Origin: Ulota crispa | Taxonomy: Eukaryota > Streptophyta > Bryopsida > Orthotrichales > Orthotrichaceae | Direction: 5' to 3' | Assembly: GCA_963920765.1 (NCBI GenBank) | Contig: OY987245.1 | Coordinates: 24,320,727-24,384,726, forward strand | Length of the DNA stretch: 64,000 nucleotides | Part shown: positions 56,581-64,000 of the stretch, piece after piece | Position numbering within the stretch: position 1 is the first letter of the stretch | Layout: every line of letters starts with the position of its first letter | Made by a program: the position numbers and the translations under genes | Notes under the pieces: model-generated | Database searches by the model: none | What the model was told of the DNA's origin: nothing | What the model saw: only the letters and a program-made list of their open reading frames with translations

Positions 56581-58423
56581 GTTTAGATTAGTTCTAAAAC
56601 ATATATGATTCTCTCAATATAGCAAGTGCTGTATCAAATGTGCTATAAATTCAAATTGAAAACAACCTATAATTACAGTTTTTGTTATTGAAGATTCACA
56701 ATACGTAGTACTTACAAAAAAACCTATATCTGAAGTACAATTTGAACGAAAAAACCTGTAAATATTATCATGATGTTTTTAAGCTTTGCATAAATGACCA
56801 GTTCAATTGTCAACCCTACACTTTATGAAGTAATTATATGAACTTCTAGCTTTTAAAGACTACAGTATTATAGGCAAACCTAAAACTTTCTCAAAAAGAT
56901 TCTAAAACATGAGTGACAAAATTGTTGGAAATATAATTTCAAAACCGAACTTTTTCCCACAGAAGAAACAAGAGTTAAAGGAAAATTCAAATTGGTGTAA
57001 CTTGATATTTCAAAAACCCTAATTATTTGTTTTAGAAGAGGTGAAAGTCCTATTCACCTCTAGTGTGGCCAAATATGGAAACATTATTTCTAAGTTCATC
57101 TTGGACTTTCAAGTTTTTTACAAGTAATTTTCAAGTTTCAATTATAACGTATATTTTTGCTCTATGAAACAATGTGTTCTTGATCTTTGTGAAATATGTC
57201 GTTGGTACTGCAAAAAAAAAAAAAGGTTGATAGGTTTTTACACAAAAGATTGACATAAACTGATACATGTAATCCAAGAAATTTCATATAAGGGCAAAAT
57301 TGGAAATGATAAATTTTAAGCTTTTGTAAAACAAAAATAAACTTCATTGATGCTCCTCCTTTCCCATCAAATATTTAGATACTTGAAGATTTGAAGGTAA
57401 TGTGCAAGCAATTATCATTCTTACAAAAAAATAATAGTCAAGTGTCAAGCTCATGTATCACTATTGATTTCTATTTTTTAATTAGATTATTTTGAAAGAA
57501 AGGTAATGAATTAAAAGGTTTTGTTAGTGAGCTTTAGAATCAATATTGGTTTAGGTTTTCTTATGCCAAATTTTGAATAGTTTTATAGTGACACTTTTGA
57601 GAAAAGTAGTGTTTGTTTAAAGAACCAAGGTTCAAAAGTTTGGCATCTTAAAAGGTCCAAATGCAAAGAACACAATTGGAGGAGGTACTAGTAAAAAATC
57701 CACACAAAAGAAAGATAACAAGTTATTGACGATGCTCAACATCTAGTGTCCTTGCTTGATTTAGTGAAACCAAAAAAAATGCTTGTAAGATAGCCTTTCA
57801 TATAGATTTTTTGAATTCATAGCATTTTGGAAACCCATACTACTATCCGATTTTGACACCTAACTTTACAAAATCTTGACACTATTGTAATTTACAACAA
57901 TTTGAATTTTGGCAAATATCTTGACTAGTGAGTTTGGCTTAATAAGAGCATCCTTAAAACCATTTACTATTGACTTTAAAAAATAAATCAATAGTGGACA
58001 TTCATTGCAAGTAGCATTGGGTGGTTTAGAATTTTCACCACTAATTTTCTATAGAAATCAATTATATTGGGTTGCACAATTGATGCTCTAAAACCAACAA
58101 GCTACTATCCTATTATTTGTAAAATCAAACCCTAACCACCCCTTGTTTTCTTAATACATTTCAAGCATTTTCATAATAAATCTTCTACTCTAGATTATGA
58201 TTATGTTAAGAGTATGTTAGGTTTGTTGAACTTAAATTTTAATGAAATAAAGTGAATGACAAGCAACTCTTCTCCTTTCAACAAATTGTACTTGGTTCCT
58301 TACTTGACCAAAGTATTAGAAAAATCTGCCCAAATACACAATATTGTTCACCTCTAATTACTTGAGGACACTAGACTAGTCATAAGGACCTTGGGTAATA
58401 GCATCCAATCTTTAACAAATACA
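56581..58423. other. Gene-free AT-rich stretch
   Basis: No frame of note, no paired termini seen, several A/T runs. Confidence 0.4.
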
Positions 58424-58633
58424 ATGCATGACACTTATAACCAACAATTTACAAATTTGAGTAGCCAATTTACTGCTCAATAATAAAAAAGCTACAAGAA
58501 TCCAAGAATCCAAGACCATCAAGATGAAGCCTAGATTTTATTCTTCTTACTAGTGGAATTGCTTTTAAGCTAATGGGTGTGTGTCGTGCTTTAATATTTT
58601 GCTGTAAATTAGTTAATTATAGGTGTCATGCAC
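58424..58633. mobile_element. MITE of the GTGCATGACA family, copy 3 (inverted)
   Basis: Ends ATGCATGACACTTATAACCA and TTATAGGTGTCATGCAC. The interior contains ACCATCAAGATGAAG, the inverse of the other two copies. Length 210 bp. Confidence 0.7.
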
Positions 58634-59024
58634 TATACAATAATTAGAAACCATATCCAACACACCTGCTTAGAACAAATTAGAATGAGAAAAAAACATG
58701 AGAAGATTGAGACGTCATATAAAAGAAACTCAAATAGAATTCCAGTTCTACAATTCATCATAATATATTCATGGTAAACAAAACAAAAGATAAGAAAGAC
58801 AAGCTACTGCAGAGAAGTCAAAACCCTTTATCGCTATGATACAATGTCGTCAAAGATGTTGAAAAATCCCTCAAATTTCTCACGAAAAGGATCATCACTT
58901 CCCTTGTCAGTAGTGCACTAAATTGATGGACTCAAGTTCAATCCAGAGATACGCAAAAGCAGCAGCAGCAGCAACTCTCAAGCTTATTAACAGACGATTC
59001 AGAAATGGTTCAAAAAACAAGCGG

Positions 59025-62000
59025 TTAGAGTGCATTTGCTTCCAACTTTTCAGCCTCCAAAGCTTCCATGATGCTCTCCACCCATCTGCACAAATGACAA
59101 CAACAATACTTTTGATAACGTGAGGTTCAATTATATAAAAGTAACAAGATAAAATACGCTTGCAAAGCCTCTTAACCCTTAAACGTCTAAAAGGCCCATT
59201 GCGACCAGTACAATACAAGGTATTGTTCTTGTATTTGGAATGGATCCACATCATTGCTACATTTGAGACCAACAAAGAAGTTGGAATATAGATCACTGCA
59301 ATTCTAGTGAGCTATTTGAGATCCCTAAATTAAACCTTCTTGCTGGTAGCAAATGCCAATTATACGGCAACGTGTCTACTATCTATCACCTATCCACATG
59401 GGACGTTTAATGGAACGTTTAAGGGTCAATTATTCCTTCATCTGTAATTGATTTTCTTAGACCTAAGGAAGCTTAGAGCTTAGGTTTTCAATCATTTGTA
59501 TCTTAGATTGCTGTAATACAGGTGAAGGGATGAGCAAGAATGTAGAGAAGTCTGTACGCAGTTACGCACCCGTCTATTCCAGGGCTCTCTGGATGATAAA
59601 TTTTCTGCAAGCCTGCTTTGGAAGCAGCATTCGCTGATGTGCTCCCTATACATGCAGCTGCTCCATCCCAATTCCTTCGTCCCGCGACAAGTTCCATCCA
59701 GGCTCTGGATGAACACAAAACTTGCACTATCAAACATTTTCACAAAAGTGCTAAAAAAACGCTACCAGATACTCCTTGCATTACTTCGTATCATGCCAAT
59801 CTCCAAACTGGTCAAAATATTTAGAGAAAAAAGCAAAGAGAGACTAACAGCAGATACCTCACAGCGGTAGGAGACGCAAATGTAGCTACAGGAGCTGAGG
59901 CAGCAGCAACAACGGCATCTTCATCCAGATTCCTTACAGTTTCCTGCACGACAAATACACTATTACATCACTATTTACATACAAAAAACGGATGATAAGC
60001 ATCGCTACTCTCCTACAAGACTAACATACCCAAACTGTGCTTCAAGTTTATTCACCATTTTTGCGTTAGAGCGTAATTATATAGTTGTCATTTTTTTTTG
60101 ACAACCAGTTGAAATATTCTTAGCAGAATTCTGGTGATATAAAACGTGGCCCTGTTCTGAAATACATTTTTCACAAAAGGACCAGTTTTCAAGCAAGAAT
60201 CTCAGCCCTCGATAGGTGGATTGCATACGGCGATCATGTTTAGGGAATAAAAAGAGCTGTACCGTAGAGTATGTGTTCATCCGCAACACACGAAAACCTC
60301 GCTCCGTAAGCCCAGTCGCTGCACGAAGTTCGAAAAAACCGTTGATCAGGATTATCGGGAACACATGTTTTTGTATAGAGCAGTGGTATTCATAAGCCAT
60401 GGTGCTGCTTGAGCTTGAGAGATTGGACTGTTACCTAAATCATCGCCAGCTTTAAGGGATGCAGGATACAACACATGGTTTTCACGGTCACCTATTTTGG
60501 GGAGCTCACTTGCTAAGACCTTCGCAGTTGCTGTTGACATAAAAACAGATTAGAATGACATAATCCTGGCCGTATATACGAAAGCCTATCAACTTCAACA
60601 CAAACCTGAGAAAAGACTGCAGATCACAGCAGGGAGAGGGGGGAAAATAAACACCAAAAAAGTTGCAAGATACAAACCTTTTGAAGGTGTGAACGCAATT
60701 TCTAAGCGATCTGACCCTTCCTTCACGTTCTGGAAGAGCTCACCCGTGCCAGCACCAACCACAGAGATGCGTACTTTTGGACATCCTGCTTTTCTGCTCA
60801 AGATCTTGGCAAAAATTAGAACTACACAAACACGATATGCCACCAAAACCAAATTCAAGCAACGTTCAACAATTTAGTTACAAAAAGTGAGCTTTCTATT
60901 TTTAGGACAGAAACCACAAATGGAGGGATTGTAATATGTAGAATAGGTCAGGGTTGCAAGAACCTACCTCCACGCTCCCAGAAAAACTGTAGCAGCTTCT
61001 GGGGAGGTTACAATGATCCACTCAAATTCCACCTCTGCCACACAATATTTTATTAAGCTGTGCCTCTGGAAATTTTTGTAACTGAAGGAAATGCATTAAC
61101 AAACGAGCATAAATCAAAATTTAGTTAGAGTAAAAGTGCTGAAGTACCACGGAGGGTCTGAACAAGCTGGGGTAGGTCTGGGCCATCCCTATGCTCTATC
61201 AAAGGTAGCTCTACGCATTGAATCCCTCGCTTTTCCTGCACTCAACAAAAACACCCGACGTTAACTATTTTTCCACCCCAATCACGAGCATCCTACATGA
61301 CTGTCAAAATTGGTAATTGGAATGTATAACAAAACACAACACATCCTGCGTTTCCAATGGCTTAACAACTTCAAACATGTGTTACAACTCTTGACAGGTG
61401 TGTCTTAAACCCCTCTACAAGAAAAGAAAGAATTCAAAAATCATCTACATCTTGTAATTTATGACGCATTTCGCGGAACACATCTAAAAGCAAGGTCTAT
61501 CTTTCTACATGATATAGTTATCGTCACTTGCTAAAAGAAAACAAGTTAGTCAAACAACAAAATTTCTTGCAATCGGTGCATATAGATTTCATGCATCAGC
61601 ATTAAAAAGGAAGGTCAAGGGAGCGCACTAAAGCTTTCATAAGTTTCCCATTCTTTCCATGCTCCCTCGTTACCACGACTCTCGCACTTGCCTGTACACA
61701 CAAACACCATTGCACAAGACACATTTAGTCTCATATCTGCGAAGATTCATACAAAACCCTTCCATGCAAGAGAAGCAATGGAATAATGATCTGACGATGC
61801 ATGATGGAAACCCTAAAAAGTTGTAACATGAAAGAATCCAGATCCTTGATGTTGACGATGACTTGAAATATTTTGCTGCTGGAAATTCTTACTCTGGAGC
61901 TTCACATTGACAGCATAAAACCAGTTTTCAAGCATGTAGTTTAAAATTACAGTAAAAATCCAAGGAAGAGCTCGGATTCTCACCTCGGCCATGAGCACAG

Positions 62001-62163
62001 CGCGCACAGCATTTCGGCTCCGCAACGCCACAAAGCTCTTCGTCACCGCATTGCCGAAGAAGCAAGAATCCTTTGACGACGATGACGACCCCGCGGCGGA
62101 CAACGCTTCCACCATCGCACCTGCTACGCCAATTGTCCCCGCTCTCCCGCCGACGGACGCCAT
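59025..62163 (-). CDS. UROS: Uroporphyrinogen-III synthase, 10 exons, 315 residues
   Basis: Catalyses closure and D-ring inversion of hydroxymethylbilane to uroporphyrinogen III in heme, chlorophyll and siroheme synthesis, in plastids. Exons on the minus strand: 62163-61984, 61691-61629, 61235-61148, 61034-60968, 60793-60678, 60530-60435, 60318-60263, 59943-59858, 59704-59570, 59085-59025. All junctions are GT-AG and in frame, 948 bp with stop. Family landmarks in order: VVVTREHGKNGKLMKAL, CVELPLIEHRDGPDL, FEWIIVTSPEAATVFL, ISVVGAGTGELF, AFTPSKATAKVLASELP, VLYPASLKAGDDL, GFRVLRMNTYST, PVATFASPTAVRAWMEL, ACIGSTSANAASKAGL and GWVESIMEALEAEKL. Residues 1-60 are Ala/Ser/Gly-rich with few acids, like a plastid transit peptide. 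The last intron holds a TTAA-type MITE. Nothing suggests inactivation. Confidence 0.95.
59172..59429. mobile_element. TTAA-flanked MITE, family T1, inside UROS intron 9 (258 bp)
   Basis: Begins TTAACCCTTAAACGTC and ends AACGTTTAAGGGTCAA (TTAA changed to TCAA). The interior is colinear with 3,397-3,631. It occupies most of the 484-bp intron between the last two UROS exons. Confidence 0.75.
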
Positions 62164-62830
62164 AGCTGAGGCACTCACTGCAACAACACTACTACCGATT
62201 CACCGCAACACGGCAACACAAGTCGGACACTGCCCTGCGGCGATCGACGCCATCGATCGAGAGGATGTTGATGTGGATAAAAGGAATGAGGATTTTTCGG
62301 GGTGGATATAGCAAGGCGACAAGATGGAGACGGATGGCAATTAGGTCTGTTCACACTGACACCCGAGAATCTATGAATCTGTGAATCTGCGAATGTACTC
62401 TTGCAGTTCTCCACCATCGGATCCTGCATCTCGCTGCTATCATAAAGCCACGTGAGCAGCCGAACCACGAAGATGAGGCTCGGATCAGTGGACTAGCCCT
62501 GAGCTTGATCCCCTCTCAGTCTCAGATTCTCAGATTCTATGACGACCAAATTAGGTGATAAAATTTGAATCTCCCGGCGGCTTGCGGCTCACAGAGTCAC
62601 AGAGTCGCAAAATTTGCACCTGTGAGAGTGCTGCAGTCACACACTGCCTGCTTGCTGTTGTTGTTGTTGTTGTTGGGTGTGCTCTGTTCGGCGTTGTGCT
62701 TGTTGGGAAAATTGTGAGATGAGTGGAAGGGAGACGGGGTTGAGAGGAGCCAAAATTTGAGCTGCCTGCTTGTGTTGGGGGAAGCTCGGAATCCATGCAG
62801 TGGTTGTCAGTTTGAGGATTGCTGTGAACG
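62164..62830. promoter_or_regulatory. Shared upstream region of divergent UROS and membrane-protein genes
   Basis: 667 bp separate the two start codons, which face away from each other. The region is GC-richer than the transposon zone and includes a (TTG)n microsatellite at about 62,653-62,676. It probably acts as a bidirectional promoter. No specific transcription-factor site is claimed. Confidence 0.55.
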
Positions 62831-64000
62831 ATGGGGTCACTTGCGTACAACCCCTTGACATTCCAGCAACATTTCGGCACTAAGCTTAATTCTCAGACCA
62901 CTACTACTTCGTCTCTCCGGTGGTTCAGAAACCCTAATCCCGCTGCCAGCACTTGTCGATTCCGTTCGCGAGCAATTCTTTCCACATCGCCATCGCACGG
63001 TCGAATCAATCCCAAATTTGAATGTGAAAGGATTCTCGACAATGCAACCATTTCGTCGCTTGTTTCTACGTCTGTTAGTAATTATAACAGAGCGCGTGAC
63101 TTCCAATGTCGAGCTCGGCCGGATTCGAGTGTCAACGAGACCGGGGCGGAGATTGGTGGGGAGCCTGGCGAGTTGATGAACATGGACATCGTCGTCAGGG
63201 ATGGGTGGCAATGGACCAAAACCAACCAAGAGCTGGTAAACCTCTGGTGTTTTATCGTCTCTCTTTGTCTGTTCGTGCCACCTAAAACCTTACTTGATGC
63301 CACATCTTTTTAGGATCTTCTTGTGTTACAGCTTTTCATGTATTTTATTGTTTGTTGTTCGCTAATTCTTTTGGTGATATAAACTTTTGACTTCATTTGA
63401 GGGTGTTGGCTTGGATTTGAACGCAGATAGCGTACTCGCTTTTGCTTGCAGCGGTGCCAATTGGGAGCATTTTGCCGCTGGGCGGTTATCAGTGGTCGGG
63501 TGCAATCTACTTTCTGTTTCTGGCTGTGTGGACCGTCTACGTTGGCAGCCATCGCAGGTACTCCACTCCCCAGTGCTTGTCCATTTCAAGCTTCAAAGCA
63601 ACCCTAAAAGGTAGGAACACCCATAAGCGTTAGTTTAAGGGTTTTGAACATGATGACTATTAATAAACATCTAGCAAATTATAGGATCTTGTTAACAACA
63701 GAAAAATAATGAGTTTGCACTATTTGGATATTGTGAGAATAAGTTGTGAATTTTTAAAGAGCAAACTGCCATTGTACCCATAACCAACACTAAGGCTTCA
63801 TGTTCACATATTGTATATCCTTGTAATTACATCTATTTATTTCTACCGATTTTCCAAGATTTTAGAGGTGACGGTTATGGGGACACTAACGCTTATGGGT
63901 GTTCCTGCCTAACATCAGAAACAGAGATATTTCACGATGTCGATTGTAAGCTCTTCAAACCCTAATTGTGAAATGTAATATTTGAGCAGTTCTGATCAGT
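62831..64000 (+). CDS. Probable organelle-targeted membrane protein, first two exons (partial)
   Basis: Exon 1 is 62,831-63,235 (135 codons, ending NQEL before GTAAAC). Exon 2 is 63,427-63,557 after AACGCAG, and the frame is kept. The gene continues past the window. Residues 1-60 are Ser/Thr/Arg-rich with no early acids (transit-peptide-like), then a Glu/Gly-rich stretch (VNETGAEIGGEPGELM) and VVRDGWQWTKTNQEL. Exon 2 encodes two hydrophobic segments, AYSLLLAAVPIGSILPL and AIYFLFLAVWTVYVG, joined by GGYQWSG. Plastid localisation is inference and I cannot name the family. The second intron contains the family A MITE at 63,609-63,910. Confidence 0.7.
63609..63910. mobile_element. AGGTAGG family A MITE in an intron (302 bp)
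   Basis: Ends AGGTAGGAACACCCATAAGC and CTTATGGGTGTTCCTGCCT form 26-bp inverted repeats with one or two mismatches, the best preserved pair in the window. Flanks are AA on both sides, probably an altered TA. It lies 51 bp downstream of a splice donor. Confidence 0.85.

Overview
The window looks like nuclear DNA of a land plant. All five gene models have plant-type relatives (an MSL mechanosensitive channel, an uroporphyrinogen-III synthase, an ARM protein related to plant U-box ligases, a plant-type alpha/beta hydrolase, a probable organelle membrane protein). They carry many short GT-AG introns and sit in AT-rich DNA crowded with small DNA transposons. The lineage within land plants cannot be read from the sequence.

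Layout. 1-2,410: an intronless, broken copy of a 5'-3' exoribonuclease gene (XRN family), cut at its right end by a small transposon. 2,411-4,568: five or six miniature elements. 4,569-12,627 (minus): a 14-exon MSL gene. 14,776-18,074 (minus): a complete 9-exon alpha/beta hydrolase. About 20,000-23,900: a degenerate PIF/Harbinger element with two converging ORFs. 24,858-26,019: a Tourist-like MITE split by a TTAA-flanked insertion. 30,924-32,811 (minus): a 2-exon ARM-repeat gene whose intron holds one MITE nested inside another. 33,700-58,900: about 25 kb with no gene I can support, made of MITEs, foldback elements, minisatellites and old dispersed repeats. 59,025-62,163 (minus): a complete 10-exon uroporphyrinogen-III synthase gene. 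62,831-64,000 (plus): the first two exons of a probable plastid membrane protein, divergent from it across a 667-bp shared upstream region.

The most interesting feature is the transposon archaeology. At least three MITE superfamilies can be told apart by their target duplications: TA-flanked elements starting AGGTAGG, TWA-type Tourist elements starting GGGTATG, and CACTA-derived hairpins with 3-bp duplications. A fourth group ends in TTAACCC..., and one copy sits exactly at a TTAA of another MITE whose uninterrupted relative is also in the window. That makes TTAA the likely target duplication, which is the piggyBac signature. No LTR retroelement or virus-like coding region was recognised, and no tRNA, rRNA or CRISPR array was seen. 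All boundaries and family calls were made by eye.
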